A DNA stretch of 64,000 nt. It comes from Terriglobia bacterium. GTDB lineage: Bacteria > Acidobacteriota > Terriglobia > JAIQFV01. Under the pieces are notes generated by a model, which had not been told where the DNA came from, did not search any database, and saw only the letters and a list, made by a program, of their open reading frames with translations. The stretch lies in the NCBI GenBank assembly GCA_020072965.1, contig JAIQFY010000005.1, positions 248,001-312,000 of the forward strand. Reading direction: 5' to 3'. A program made the position numbers and the translations under genes. Below are positions 17,844 through 27,545 of the stretch, piece by piece (positions within the stretch are counted from its first letter, which is position 1; every line of letters starts with the position of its first letter).

Positions 17844-19745
17844 ATGGGTATGAATCTCACTTCCAATGCCCGGATGGTCATCGAGAAACGCTTTCTCAGG
17901 CGCGACACCGAGGGGAAGCTCTGCGAAACCGTGGAAGAGATGTTCCGCCGGGTTGCTCATGCCGTAGCTCAATCCGAATCCCATTACAAGGGCGCTCTCT
18001 CGGTGGAAGAGGTGGAGCAGAAGTTCTTCGACATGATGGTCACGCTGGAATTTTTACCCAACTCGCCCACCTTGAGGAATGCTGGAACACCACTCGGCCA
18101 GCTTTCGGGATGTTTTGTCTTGCCGATCGAGGACTCGATGGAATCGATTTACTCGACTCTCCGGGATGCGGCACTTATTCAGAAGAGCGGGGGCGGCACC
18201 GGTTTTTCTTTCTCCCGGTTGCGGCCGCGTAATGATGGCGTGGCCTCGACCCGGGGCATCTCTTCCGGGCCCGTCTCCTTCATGCGGCTATACAATTATT
18301 CCACAGAGATCAACCGCCTGGGAGGTGCGCGCGCCGGGGCCAATATGGCGGTGCTCCGTTTCGACCACCCCGACATCATGGAGTTTGTCACCTCCAAATC
18401 GAATGATGAGTCCCTCAATAACTTCAACATCTCGGTTGCAGTAACGGACGATTTCATGGAACGGCTGAAGAGAGATGATTCGTTCGAATTGGTCAATCCC
18501 CGGAGCGGCAAGCCTCAGGGGTCGTTGCACGCGCGCGAACTCTTTGAAAAGATTACCGAGCTGGCCTGGGCGACAGGTGATCCCGGGCTGATCTTTCTGG
18601 ATCGGATCAACCGCGACAACCCGACGGCGCACAAGGGCGCCATCGAAGCGACCAATCCCTGTGGAGAGCAGCCCCTGCTCCCGTATGAATCGTGCAACCT
18701 CGGTTCCATCAATGTGGCCGCGCATATGCTCGACAGCAGATTTGCCCTGGAAAAGTTTCAGGAAACGGTCCGCTGGGCGGTGCGTTTTCTCGATGACGTG
18801 ATTGAGGCCAATCAATATCCCCTGGAGAAAACGGCGGAGATTACACATGGAAACCGGAAGATAGGCCTCGGGCTGATGGGGTTTGCGGACGTTTTAATTG
18901 AGATGGGGATTCCTTATGATTCGATGGATGCCCGAAAGTTTGGCGAGTACGTGATGTCCACCTTGCAGCGAGAGGCCCGCGAGGCCTCCTGTGAACTGGC
19001 GGAGCAGCGAGGGGTCTTTCCCAATTTCAAAGGCTCCCGTTATGACGTGGCCGGAGGAGAGCGGCTCCGCAATGCCACGGTCACCACCATTGCGCCGACC
19101 GGAACCCTGAGCCTGATTGCGGATTGCTCCAGCGGCATCGAGCCCCTTTTCGCACTTTCCTACTTCCGGAACATCCTGGGAGAGGACCGCGCCGTCGAGG
19201 TCCACCCTGGCTTTGCCGCCATGGCGCGTGCACGTGGATTCTTCTCGGAAGGGTTAATGGAAGCTCTGGCCGAGCAGGGTTCCATCACTGACCTGGGGAT
19301 TGATGGAGGGCATGCCTTCGCGATTCCAGAGGACGTGAAGAGGATTTTTAAGACGGCGCACGACATCGCCCCCTCCGACCACGTTCGCATGCAGGCGACC
19401 TTTCAGCAGTTCACCGATAGCGCCGTCAGCAAGACGGTGAACCTGCGCTCGAGCGCAAGCGTTGAGGGCGTGGCGGAAATATACCGACTGGCCTATGAAA
19501 TGGGTTGCAAGGGGATAACCATCTTCCGCGATACCAGCAAGCGGCACCAGGTGCTCCGGAAGCCGGCGGTTCAATTCGAACTAAAGTCGATCACTCAACG
19601 TGAAGCAACGGTCATTTCAGGGTGGAGTGAAATGGACCAAAGGATACTGGCGAATGAAATCTGTGGGGAGTGCGGCGGCCCCATTGAGCATTCCAGCGGC
19701 TGCCTGCATTGCCGGGTTTGCGGATATACCGTCTGCCAGGTCTAG
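17844..19745 (+). CDS. nrdJ: Adenosylcobalamin-dependent (class II) ribonucleotide reductase
   Basis: Makes deoxyribonucleotides using a thiyl radical generated from adenosylcobalamin, so it needs no oxygen and is not harmed by it. The 633-aa monomer carries FLPNSPTLRNAG, GCFVLPIEDSM, the loop QKSGGGTGFSFSRLRP, the catalytic block ATNPCGEQPLLPYESCNLGS near residues 268-287 (radical cysteine and glutamate) and TTIAPTGTLSLIADCSSGIEP. No N-terminal ATP-cone is present. The C-terminal 27 residues are cysteine-rich (CGECGG...CLHCRVCGYTVCQ), a likely metal-binding or disulfide-regenerating tail. No nrdA/nrdB is nearby and no cobalamin riboswitch is seen upstream. Start is ATG 17844 or 17850. Confidence 0.95.
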   Translation: MGMNLTSNARMVIEKRFLRRDTEGKLCETVEEMFRRVAHAVAQSESHYKGALSVEEVEQKFFDMMVTLEFLPNSPTLRNAGTPLGQLSGCFVLPIEDSMESIYSTLRDAALIQKSGGGTGFSFSRLRPRNDGVASTRGISSGPVSFMRLYNYSTEINRLGGARAGANMAVLRFDHPDIMEFVTSKSNDESLNNFNISVAVTDDFMERLKRDDSFELVNPRSGKPQGSLHARELFEKITELAWATGDPGLIFLDRINRDNPTAHKGAIEATNPCGEQPLLPYESCNLGSINVAAHMLDSRFALEKFQETVRWAVRFLDDVIEANQYPLEKTAEITHGNRKIGLGLMGFADVLIEMGIPYDSMDARKFGEYVMSTLQREAREASCELAEQRGVFPNFKGSRYDVAGGERLRNATVTTIAPTGTLSLIADCSSGIEPLFALSYFRNILGEDRAVEVHPGFAAMARARGFFSEGLMEALAEQGSITDLGIDGGHAFAIPEDVKRIFKTAHDIAPSDHVRMQATFQQFTDSAVSKTVNLRSSASVEGVAEIYRLAYEMGCKGITIFRDTSKRHQVLRKPAVQFELKSITQREATVISGWSEMDQRILANEICGECGGPIEHSSGCLHCRVCGYTVCQV

Positions 19746-20076
19746 TCAACCCCGGACGGATTTTCCAGAGAACCCCGAAGAAGGGAATTGTTTTTTCAGA
19801 AGAGAACGGGGATTACGATTATCGACGTATCAGTGGAATTCATGCCGACTAGGTCAAGACAAGTTCATCATTAGGAGGCCAGGAATACAGGAAGTTAAAA
19901 GCCGTCAATCTGAAGAGAATCTGAGGCTCCCTGCCGGCGGAATTTCCATAGATGACTGATCCTCCTGTTTTCCTGGCTTCTTTATGAAATCTCGTTTTGG
20001 TTCCGGCTCGTCCGGATTGGGGGCTTGCTTCCATCTCGCTCTTCGCAGAGAGCCGAGGGATGGCGCGGGCATTTAT
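19746..20076. other. Intergenic region between nrdJ and the tRNA promoter
   Basis: No gene, terminator with a T-tract or RNA structure is recognised here. Confidence 0.4.
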
Positions 20077-20106
20077 TTGCCTTTTGGCGCGCCCTGCGGG
20101 TATATT
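20077..20106 (+). promoter_or_regulatory. Promoter for tRNA-Leu
   Basis: TTGCCT (20077-20082), an 18-base G+C-rich spacer and TATATT (20101-20106), ending 18 bases before the tRNA. Confidence 0.65.
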
Positions 20107-20124
20107 CTTATGTCAAGCGCGGAC

Positions 20125-20212
20125 GCGGGGGTGGCGGAATCGGCAGACGCATGAGACTTAAAATCTCAAGCCCCAAAAGGGCGTGAGGGTTCAAGTCCCT
20201 TCCCCCGCACCA
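20125..20212 (+). tRNA. tRNA-Leu (anticodon UAA)
   Basis: Class II tRNA, 88 bases including an encoded CCA. The acceptor stem is GCGGGGG (20125-20131) with CCCCCGC (20202-20208), discriminator A 20209 and CCA 20210-20212. The anticodon stem is TGAGA/TCTCA (20152-20156, 20164-20168), with loop CTTAAAA giving anticodon TAA at 20159-20161. The long variable arm typical of leucine tRNAs and the T-loop GGTTCAAGTCC are present. Confidence 0.97.
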
Positions 20213-20389
20213 CATTTCACACCTTTCGATACCAATCCGTGATGAGGAATGGAGGAGTCCATGAGGGCTTGGAGATTATCGAGCGAATCGAGAAAAGATT
20301 ATCAGCGCCACGGTTGGCCGGCCTCTTTTTACCTCCGCAGCGTACTCTTCCTCATTTGACTCCTCATTCTCCCTGCTCTCTTGCTTCCC

Positions 20390-20875
20390 TTATTGCGCCT
20401 TATTGATCTCCTCCATTTGCTGACCCACCCTGCTCCATTCTTCTTCGGTAAGCATGTGTTCAGCCATCGGGAACAGCACCGAATCCTCCTTGACGATGTG
20501 CATTGTCAATTGAGGATTGAAATTCTCCCACACCGAACGGACCCTGGTCAGGTCACTTGCGGCGACCGATTCCCTGAGTTCCTTGAGGAGGGAGTTGTGC
20601 TGTTGGTGCTCGTTCAGCATGACGGCAATCGGCCCGCTTTCCCGGCCCACATACTTCTCCAAGGCGGGAAAGAGCGCGTCCTCTTCCTTTTTGAAGTGAG
20701 TGGCGACGTCCCTTTTGAAGAATTCCAATGCGTTTTCGAAAAAGGGTTTCCAGGCGACTGCATCTGAGGTGTCTGCCGAACCCAGCACACGGTTCATCTC
20801 ATTCAACAACTGGAGTACGGACTGGTGCTCTTGCCGCAGTTCCTCGGTTGCACGGACCTTGATTTGATTGGTCAT
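20390..20875 (-). CDS. Hemerythrin (HHE) domain protein
   Basis: A 161-aa helical-bundle protein of the hemerythrin-like family, expected to hold a non-heme diiron site and to sense or bind oxygen or nitric oxide or aid Fe-S repair. The His/Glu ligands are visible in each helix: LRQEHQSVL, HFKKEEDALFPALEKY, LNEHQQHNSLLKEL and HIVKEDSVLFPMAEHML. The ATG at 20875 is chosen for GGAG about 7 bases upstream; a longer frame to 20929 is open but has no support. No scdA-type N-terminal domain is present. It stands alone between the tRNA and a TPR gene. Confidence 0.88.
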   Translation of the reverse strand: MTNQIKVRATEELRQEHQSVLQLLNEMNRVLGSADTSDAVAWKPFFENALEFFKRDVATHFKKEEDALFPALEKYVGRESGPIAVMLNEHQQHNSLLKELRESVAASDLTRVRSVWENFNPQLTMHIVKEDSVLFPMAEHMLTEEEWSRVGQQMEEINKAQ

Positions 20876-21182
20876 AAACTCTCCGATCTGACTTGCATTC
20901 TCGCCGCCGTCCTTCTTCCGCCTGTCCAATGGGTCAATAGAGGCAGGCTCGAGATCAAGGATGTATCGGTGATGTCTAACCAGGTGGCCGGTTTTCTCTC
21001 CGAATGAATGAGGAGACCCGGCCGACAGCTTTGATCTTAGAAGTTCTTAAGCTTGGAGTCGATGACTAAAGTCATAGGGACAAGCGATCATTTCAGAGGG
21101 GAGAGAATGTGAGTGAGGCCGCCCCCGAGGGGAATGGGAAGGGGAGCAGCCCCTGGATTCCGGCATTGAAATTAACGAGAAA

Positions 21183-22175
21183 TCACTTCTTCGAATCAGC
21201 CGATTTCGTTTCCAGCTTTTCAATCATGGTCTCGATCGTCCGCTTGTCTGCCCCCTTGGGGGCGTGTTTGAGATAGACCTGAAGGGCATTTGCGGCGTCT
21301 TGAAACTTGCCATTCTTTTCGTAGGCGTTCGCGAGATAAAGTTGAGACTCAATAGCCCGATCGCCGCCGAATCGGAATGCGAGCTGGAGAGGGTCCTCCG
21401 CTTCAGGGGCACGGCCGTTCTTGATGAGAGCGTAGCCGAGAATCAGGTAGGCGCTGGGGGATCGGGGGTTGAGTGCCGTGGATTGGCGCAGTGAAGCAAT
21501 GCATTCTTCCATCCGGTTGAGATTCAGTTGGGCGATCCCCAGGGAAACAAAACTGACATCCGATTTGGGATTGATTTCGATGGCGCGCGATAAGATTTTC
21601 ATTGCGGTCTCGAACTGACCTTGCCGGACCTCGACAGCGCCCAAGGCCTGAAGGGCCAGATAATAATTTGGAAAGATATCAAGGGCCTGGTGGAACAGCC
21701 GGATGGCCTCATCGTTCTTCTCCCGCTTGAGCAGGTCTATCGCCTTCTTGTATTGGCTCTCGGCCTCCTTGGGGATGGCCTGAACAAAAAGGATGCCCGT
21801 GTTAGTAGCGTGGGGCCCCGGGTTGCGCCGTGTGATGGGTAGATTTTCAAATCCAATGTCCGACGATTGACGCAGGCCGGGGATCCCCATCGGGCCCAGA
21901 GGAGCTCGGTGCGACGCTTGAGCAATGAGAAATTCATCCGTTTTGGATCCAACCTGCGGATGATTTATCCCTAAAGACAAGCGGTCGGCCATGGCAAATC
22001 GCGAGGCGGAAATTATCGGTGCGACGAAAGACCGACCCACGATGCCATCGGCATCTGCGACGATGGGGTTGGTATCTGTTTGCTGACGGTTCAAGAACGG
22101 GTTCTGGACCGCGGAATTATCCGTCGGTCCAATCATCAAACTCAACCCGACCCAAAATAAAAGCCTGCTGAGCAT
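21183..22175 (-). CDS. TPR-repeat protein with N-terminal signal
   Basis: A 330-aa protein. It has a short hydrophobic N-terminus (MLSRLLFWVGLSLMIGPT) that is a probable signal peptide. A low-complexity stretch to about residue 130 follows, then several tetratricopeptide repeats to about residue 315. Characteristic TPR spacing is seen in AIRLFHQALDIFPNYYLALQALG, AMKILSRAIEINPKSDVSFVSLG, CIASLRQSTALNPRSPSAYLILG and the following two units. It probably acts as a periplasmic scaffold for protein-protein contact. The ATG at 22175 has AAGGAGG 7 bases upstream, which decides it over the 22226 frame. The partner is unknown. The 872-base region upstream holds a perfect GCAACA-N4-TGTTGC palindrome at 22786. 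Confidence 0.82.
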   Translation of the reverse strand: MLSRLLFWVGLSLMIGPTDNSAVQNPFLNRQQTDTNPIVADADGIVGRSFVAPIISASRFAMADRLSLGINHPQVGSKTDEFLIAQASHRAPLGPMGIPGLRQSSDIGFENLPITRRNPGPHATNTGILFVQAIPKEAESQYKKAIDLLKREKNDEAIRLFHQALDIFPNYYLALQALGAVEVRQGQFETAMKILSRAIEINPKSDVSFVSLGIAQLNLNRMEECIASLRQSTALNPRSPSAYLILGYALIKNGRAPEAEDPLQLAFRFGGDRAIESQLYLANAYEKNGKFQDAANALQVYLKHAPKGADKRTIETMIEKLETKSADSKK

Positions 22176-23047
22176 GAGAGCCTCCTTAAGGTGTGCCCTC
22201 ACTTCCCTGAGAATCAGGGGGGACACAACTCGGATGGAGACCGCATTGTGGAAAGAGATGCGAAAATGAAAAGAGCAACCCAGGAAATACTAGATGAACA
22301 CCCGCCACGTGGTCGCCCTCGCACCACGCGATATTCGACTCAACTTTAAGTGGAAGCCAGTCCGTGCAGGAAGTGGTCGTAAGTTCTTCGATCCGCAAGA
22401 ATGAGGCGGCACGCCATAAAAGGTAGGTTTTCACATCGGCAATTTACCTCGATGTGTGCGGGCATTTGCAGGTGATTTTTGGAATTGGTCTGATCAGTTC
22501 CAGAAAATAGGCGGTAATTACATTTTTGAAGACGGTACCGCCACTCCTGCGGATTGAAGAACTCGCGTCTGGCTTTTGGATTGGGCTCACTTCAGTTGTC
22601 AAAGATCGTCTTAAACCGCTGGGTTTATGCTGAACTAGGGGCCGGGATACATAAACAGAATATACATTTCACCTGCCAAACTAAAGGATTTCTCATGCTA
22701 GCGCATCTCCTTTAAATTGTTCAAATTAGAATCATGAAAAAATTGAAATGGCTTTGGACATGAAACACAATGGATAAAACCTGTCGCAACAATACTGTTG
22801 CACGCAACGCTTTTGTGTGAGTTCCAGGCGAAAGCCCTCAGGGGCTGGACACATCCTGGAAGGCGCGAATTGTTTCGGGGAGGGCAGGGCAATGATCGGA
22901 GCGGAGCAGCGCTTGGTTAGACCACTGGAAAGTGGGGGGGCCGGATTGAAACCACCGGAACGAGTGGATAGATTTGTCCCACGCACCGGCAAAATCCGAT
23001 TTTCCAGCCCTCCCCTTGTCAGAGAGGAGAATTCCACCAGAACACGC
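22176..23047. other. Long intergenic region upstream of the TPR gene
   Basis: These 872 bases contain no frame with family resemblance. The notable signal is the palindrome at 22786-22801. On the minus strand, AGGAGATGCGCTAGCA (22693-22708) keeps the GG-N10-GC spacing of a sigma-54 promoter but matches the consensus poorly. A small RNA or long leader cannot be excluded. Confidence 0.4.
22786..22801. promoter_or_regulatory. Perfect palindrome GCAACA-N4-TGTTGC
   Basis: GCAACA (22786-22791), ATAC, TGTTGC (22796-22801). It matches, at 11 of 12 arm positions and with the same spacing, an element at 37878-37893 upstream of the merR-led gene run. It is therefore a candidate binding site for the same regulator, upstream of the TPR gene. 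Confidence 0.45.
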
Positions 23048-25333
23048 TCAACGATTTGCCCCGACAACCTCCTGCTGGTGGACTTCGTACAACTGAGCAT
23101 CGACAACTGCGATCGCCGCCATATTGACGACCTCAGTGACCTCGGCGCCACGCTGCAGGACATGAACGGGCCGACCGATTCCCATGAGGATGGGTCCGAT
23201 GGCTTCCGCCCCACCGATGCGCATCATCAATTTATATGCGATGTTCCCCGACTGGAGGTCGGGGAAGATCAGGACATTTGCCCCGCCCTTGAGTGTCGAG
23301 AACGGGTAGGTTTCATTGATAATTTCAGGCACCACGGCCGTGTCGGCCTGCATTTCGCCATCGATCATTAAGTCCGGCATCAACTGCTTCACTATTTCGG
23401 TGGCTACTCGCACCTTCTCGGTGAGCGGATGCTTGGTCGAGCCAAAGTTTGAGAACGAGAGCATGGCGATGCGGGGTTCAATATCGAAGCTCCGCGCCAC
23501 CTCGGCGCTGCACATCGCGATCTCGGCAAGTTCATCCGGACTGGGTTCGATGTTGACGGTCGTGTCTGCGAAAAAGAAGGTTTCCTTCTTGCTCATGAGG
23601 ATGTAAAGGCCGGAAACCCGGTGTGCTCCACTCTTGGTCTTCAAAATCTGAAGCGCCGGCCGGATGGTATCCGGGTAATGCTGCGTCATTCCTGAAATCA
23701 GCCCGTCGGCATCGTTGAAATACACCATCATGGCCCCGAAGTAATTGCGGTTCAGCATGATTTCCTGGGCCTCGCCCAGGGTGACACCTCTGCGTCGTCG
23801 CAACTGATAAAACTCATTCGCATATTTTTCGAAGAGAGGCGACTGGGTGGGTTCGATGATTTGCGCCCCCTTCAGGGTCAGATCCAAGTCCTTGATGGTC
23901 TGGGTGATCTTCTCGACGCTTCCGAGGAGAATAGGCTTAGCAATCTTCTCGTCAATCAGGATTTGTGAGGCCCGCAGGATCCTCTCATGGTCGCCTTCCG
24001 GAAACACGATTCGTTTCGGATCCTTCCGGGCCTTGTGGACGACGTGGCGGATCAGCTCGCGGGACTTTCCCAGTCGAAGTTCCAGTATTTCTTTATACTC
24101 GTCCAGGTTCACAGGCTCGCGAGCCACACCGGAATCCATGGCTGCCTTGGCCACTGCGGAGGCTTCCCAGATCAGCACGCGGTTGTCAAAAGGCTTGGGG
24201 ATAATGTAGTCCCGGCCGAATTTGAAGCGTTCGCCGCCATAAGCCCGGACGACGGTATCGGGAACATCCTGTTTCGCCAGTGAGGCGAGGGCGAAAGTCG
24301 CGGCAATTTTCATGTCCTCGTTGATGGCCGTCGCCCGGACGTCGAGGGCGCCGCGAAAGATGAACGGGAATCCCAGCACGTTGTTCACCTGGTTGGGATA
24401 GTCGCTTCGGCCGGTGGCCATGATGATGTCATTGCGGGCCGCCTTGGCATCCTCGTAAGTGATCTCGGGGTCAGGGTTTGCCATCGCGAAGACAATCGGA
24501 TTGGCATTCATCGACCGCACCATGTCCTTCGTCACGCAATTGGCGACGGACACTCCGCAGAAGACGTCGGCGTCTCTCATAACTTCCGCCAGCGTTCTCA
24601 TGGAAATATCTTGCGCGAACCGCTCCTTGTATGGGTTCATCCCTTTTTCGCGGCCCTTATAGACGACGCCGTTCGAATCGCAGAGAGTGATGTTTTCACG
24701 TTTTACGCCCAGCCGGACGTAGTGCTCCGCACAAGCGATACCCGCCGCGCCGGCACCATTGAACACGACCCGGACCTTGGAAATGTCCTTTCCCACGAGC
24801 TCAATGGCATTGATGAGCGCGGCGCCCGAGATGATGGCCGTGCCGTGCTGATCGTCATGAAACACGGGGATCTTCATCGTCTTCTTCAAAGTCTCCTCGA
24901 TGTAGAAACAGTCGGGGGCCTTGATGTCCTCCAGGTTGATGCCGCCAAAGGTGGGCTCCAGGAGTTGAACGGTGCGGATGATCTCGTCGGGATTATGGGT
25001 GTCCAGTTCAAGGTCAAAGACGTCAATATCGGCAAAGCGTTTGAACAGGACACCTTTCCCTTCCATGACCGGTTTGCCGGCGGCAGGCCCGATATCACCC
25101 AATCCCAGGACGGCTGTGCCGTTGGAGACAACCGCCACGAGGTTTCCCTTGGCGGTATAGCGATAAACATTCTCGATGTCCTTTTCGATCTCACGGCAGG
25201 GCTCTGCCACGCCCGGGGTGTAAGCGAGGGAGAGATCAAACGCGGTTCGGCAGGGCTTGCTGGGCGTCACCTCGATCTTTCCGCGGCGCCCCAATGCATG
25301 GTAATTCAGTGCATCTTGTCTTCGGATAGTCAT
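23048..25333 (-). CDS. maeB: NADP-type malic enzyme MaeB (malic enzyme / phosphotransacetylase-like fusion)
   Basis: Oxidatively decarboxylates malate to pyruvate. The 761-aa product has the standard two-part layout. Residues 1 to about 430 are the malic enzyme, with [25 protein letters not shown] (metal site), the Rossmann motif [15 protein letters not shown] and [13 protein letters not shown]. Residues from about 434 to the end are a phosphate acetyltransferase-like domain ([16 protein letters not shown]...). In studied MaeB proteins the second domain does not catalyse but binds acetyl-CoA as a regulator. AGAGGAG lies 7 bases before the ATG. The gene stands between a zinc-ribbon protein and a large non-coding gap. 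Cofactor preference (NADP versus NAD) is inferred from the family. Confidence 0.95.
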   Translation of the reverse strand: MTIRRQDALNYHALGRRGKIEVTPSKPCRTAFDLSLAYTPGVAEPCREIEKDIENVYRYTAKGNLVAVVSNGTAVLGLGDIGPAAGKPVMEGKGVLFKRFADIDVFDLELDTHNPDEIIRTVQLLEPTFGGINLEDIKAPDCFYIEETLKKTMKIPVFHDDQHGTAIISGAALINAIELVGKDISKVRVVFNGAGAAGIACAEHYVRLGVKRENITLCDSNGVVYKGREKGMNPYKERFAQDISMRTLAEVMRDADVFCGVSVANCVTKDMVRSMNANPIVFAMANPDPEITYEDAKAARNDIIMATGRSDYPNQVNNVLGFPFIFRGALDVRATAINEDMKIAATFALASLAKQDVPDTVVRAYGGERFKFGRDYIIPKPFDNRVLIWEASAVAKAAMDSGVAREPVNLDEYKEILELRLGKSRELIRHVVHKARKDPKRIVFPEGDHERILRASQILIDEKIAKPILLGSVEKITQTIKDLDLTLKGAQIIEPTQSPLFEKYANEFYQLRRRRGVTLGEAQEIMLNRNYFGAMMVYFNDADGLISGMTQHYPDTIRPALQILKTKSGAHRVSGLYILMSKKETFFFADTTVNIEPSPDELAEIAMCSAEVARSFDIEPRIAMLSFSNFGSTKHPLTEKVRVATEIVKQLMPDLMIDGEMQADTAVVPEIINETYPFSTLKGGANVLIFPDLQSGNIAYKLMMRIGGAEAIGPILMGIGRPVHVLQRGAEVTEVVNMAAIAVVDAQLYEVHQQEVVGANR

Positions 25334-25562
25334 AATGGCTCCTCTTGGTAAGTATGAAGAAAAAGTGGGTCAAGACTGGGTCTTGTCGCAGAAGGCATGA
25401 ACCCCCGGCAAATCTGAGTCGCAAGTGACGTTGTTCAGAGGCTAGTTCAAGCGTCGGGTCGCGGACAGTTCGAACTGAACTGGGCGCCTCAGAAGGTCTC
25501 ACTTCAGGCAGCGTCTGCCGGCTCGATCACTCCTGAGCCCCCAACAGGCCTCCGGGTGGTGG

Positions 25563-26138
25563 TCACGTTCGAGACCATTCCACGCGGAGCGGATCATGAT
25601 CGGTCCAATGAATTTTCAGCGACCCTCGGTTCGCATGGTGCAGGCCTTTCCCCAGCAGGACGGCGAGCGTGCGGTGTGTGGTAAAAACGGAGAGTCCCGC
25701 TCCGTTGCGTTCGAGCTTCAATAATCGGGCCATGGGATTCCGCAGCCGCTCGCGCTGGGCGATACGGCGTATTTGCGACAGGATATTCACCTCGTGCACC
25801 GGTAAAAATTCGCCCGAAAGCCTGACGATGCCGCCCACTTTTCCCTCGCGTTCCAATCGGCAACCCGGACATTCGACGCGGGGGAGTTGTTTAAGCCGGG
25901 CCGGCGGCCGGGGCGGATAGCTCCAACGCTTGCCATGATAAACCGCCTTGCATTGCCCGCAGACAGCTTCTCCCGCAGTGTGTAAATCGCGGGCAATTAA
26001 GCCGTCATCGATGCGATAGGAACGCGGCGAAGGTTGTGAGCCGGGAGAATGCAGGGGAACAGACGCCGTTTGGGTTTGAAGCTTGGGGACGCCGTGAACT
26101 CGACCACGGCGACCGGGGCGGGAAGACATCGGTACCAT
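25563..26138 (-). CDS. BCAM0308-like zinc-binding protein
   Basis: A 191-aa basic protein with two CxxC pairs, C60-x2-C63 (CGQCKAVYHGKRW) and C90-x2-C93 (CPGCRLE), that probably form a zinc ribbon. An NMD3-like fold follows (VRLSGEFLPVHEVNIL...), with THRTLAVLLGKGLHHANRG and a closing LRVEWSR. The order of these blocks resembles the BCAM0308 family of unknown function. The N-terminal 40 residues are low-complexity and Arg/Pro/Ser-rich. The ATG at 26138 is decided by AAGGAG 5 bases upstream. A good promoter lies at 26234-26263. A role with RNA or ribosomes is a guess from the zinc ribbon and charge only. Confidence 0.72.
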   Translation of the reverse strand: MVPMSSRPGRRGRVHGVPKLQTQTASVPLHSPGSQPSPRSYRIDDGLIARDLHTAGEAVCGQCKAVYHGKRWSYPPRPPARLKQLPRVECPGCRLEREGKVGGIVRLSGEFLPVHEVNILSQIRRIAQRERLRNPMARLLKLERNGAGLSVFTTHRTLAVLLGKGLHHANRGSLKIHWTDHDPLRVEWSRT

Positions 26139-26233
26139 AACGTCTCCTTTCTAGTCACGTGAAGACGTATTCGGCATTTAGGGAGCTCTCATGAGGCACC
26201 CTCCATCTCTGTTGTAGCGAGTCATGCTGCCCT

Positions 26234-26263
26234 ATTGTAGCAACATTGGTTCACCGTTTTCAA
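26234..26263 (-). promoter_or_regulatory. Promoter for the BCAM0308-like gene, with a TGTTGC half-site in the spacer
   Basis: Minus strand: -35 TTGAAA (26258-26263), an 18-base spacer and -10 TACAAT (26234-26239). The six spacer bases next to the -10 (26240-26245) read TGTTGC, the half-site seen repeatedly around the sigma-54 regulator gene at 37922-39298. A single hexamer can occur by chance. Confidence 0.6.
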
Positions 26264-26365
26264 TGGTCCCTTTAGAAACGGGCCCGGCATTTCCCCGACC
26301 CTTTCAGCACAGCCGGTCCACCCGTTCGGATTCTCAGCAAGAATTCCCATCATGATCCGAGGGCC

Positions 26366-26800
26366 TCATTTTTCCTGCAGCGTCTCGATATACTTCATCA
26401 GGGCGTAAATGTTTAACGAGGATTCCATCGGTCCTTTGCTGCGGCGAAAGCGCGTCCCCCACACTGGCATTTCCCTGGTTCCATGAGCGGAGATAGCCTT
26501 TTCGCCATCCACGAAGGCGATGACATGGATTTCATCGAATTTTCCCTGGTTCTTTTTGGCGATTTGAGTCAAATCAGTCGGTTGAGCTTTCATCGCGGCA
26601 GCGACGGGCCCGCTTCCCTTGCCATCCTTGCCATGGCATGAAGCGCAATTGGTTGCGAAGAGCTTCTTGCCGCGCTCCAGGTCCTGCGCGGGCGCTGCCT
26701 GCACAGTCACTTCTTTCTGGGTCTGGGCCGCTGTCCAAGCGACGACAGGCAGGCCCAGGCAAAGCGGGAGGATAAGGGCTTTCAGAGCGAGCTTCTTCAT
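26366..26800 (-). CDS. Exported c-type cytochrome, mono-heme
   Basis: A 144-aa class I-like cytochrome c. The N-terminal signal peptide runs to about residue 25 (MKKLALKALILPLCLGLPVVAWTAAQ). One heme motif CASCH is at residues 52-56 in LFATNCASCHGKDGKG. The likely methionine ligand lies in the REMPVWGTRF segment, and the C-terminal helix is IYALMKYIETLQ. It should carry electrons in the periplasm or on the outer face of the inner membrane. The ATG at 26800 is supported by TGGAG 6 bases upstream and by the signal peptide. It is unrelated in sequence to the second cytochrome at 40194 apart from the heme motif. Confidence 0.92.
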   Translation of the reverse strand: MKKLALKALILPLCLGLPVVAWTAAQTQKEVTVQAAPAQDLERGKKLFATNCASCHGKDGKGSGPVAAAMKAQPTDLTQIAKKNQGKFDEIHVIAFVDGEKAISAHGTREMPVWGTRFRRSKGPMESSLNIYALMKYIETLQEK

Positions 26801-26906
26801 AAAGACTCCATGCCTGTCATCGTCGAGGCAAAGCAAGGATATTGGAGGCCCCGGGTGGGGAGCACAGATCGGGAAACGCTTTGTGCCCAGCCATTCCACG
26901 GCGGCC

Positions 26907-27386
26907 TCATGCCGGGGCCAACTGGTGAGTCAGGGAGAGAACAGTCGGCTGGACCAGCCGGTCAAAATCGGCGTAGGTCATCCGAATTGTATCGGTATGC
27001 GTCCCGGCGTTGAACACGATTTCGCTGTCGCGCGTCAGCTCGGTATCCACGAAGACCGGCAGCCCATAGAGGTTTCCGAAAGGCGCCATCGCCCCGACCT
27101 CACAGTCCGGAAAAAGGACGGCAAAGTCGGATTCTGTGGCGAGGGTGACGTGGTCATACGGGAGAGCACTCTCGAGAGCGGTGATGTCGACCTTGTGCAA
27201 GGCGGGCAGCACCGCCATTAAAAACTTGTCCGCGGTTCTCAAGATGACGGTCTTGGCCATCTCGCGTCCCTTAACATGCTGTGCCGCGGCGACTCCCTGC
27301 GCCGTATAGGCCAGCCGGTGTGTGCAGTGGGTGTAAGAGACCCCGCTTGTTTCGAGGTACTCCTTTAAACGGTTTGTGATGGACAT
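26907..27386 (-). CDS. YbaK/EbsC-type aminoacyl-tRNA deacylase
   Basis: A 159-aa single-domain editing protein of the YbaK/ProX/EbsC superfamily, which hydrolyses mischarged aminoacyl-tRNAs in trans. Family features are HRLAYTAQGVAAAQHVKGREMAKTVILRT, with the conserved lysine in MAKTV, LPALHKVDITAL, and the active-site loop VGAMAPFGNLYGLPVFVD. Of the subtypes, the region resembles free-standing YbaK-like proteins more than the ProRS insertion domain, but which amino acid is edited cannot be told. The spacing of 159 bases to gltA upstream allows but does not show co-transcription with that run. Confidence 0.88.
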   Translation of the reverse strand: MSITNRLKEYLETSGVSYTHCTHRLAYTAQGVAAAQHVKGREMAKTVILRTADKFLMAVLPALHKVDITALESALPYDHVTLATESDFAVLFPDCEVGAMAPFGNLYGLPVFVDTELTRDSEIVFNAGTHTDTIRMTYADFDRLVQPTVLSLTHQLAPA

Positions 27387-27545
27387 AAATCACTCCTTCC
27401 TCTGGTTTGCAGAGAGGCGATTGTATCCAGTTGTTTGCCCTCTTCACTCCGTACTCTCAGCGGAACCGGGATCGGTCCCCGCTGAAACTCACCCCTCCGG
27501 TTGGAAGGGGTCCCTGTCCCAGCGGATCCCTTCCGGGGTTTCCCC

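Noticed and set aside
22732-23214. Frames in the gap beyond maeB, both strands
   Set aside because: They overlap the maeB 3' end and show no conserved motif or ribosome site.
24611-25351. Plus-strand 246-aa frame
   Set aside because: Antisense to maeB, no family features.
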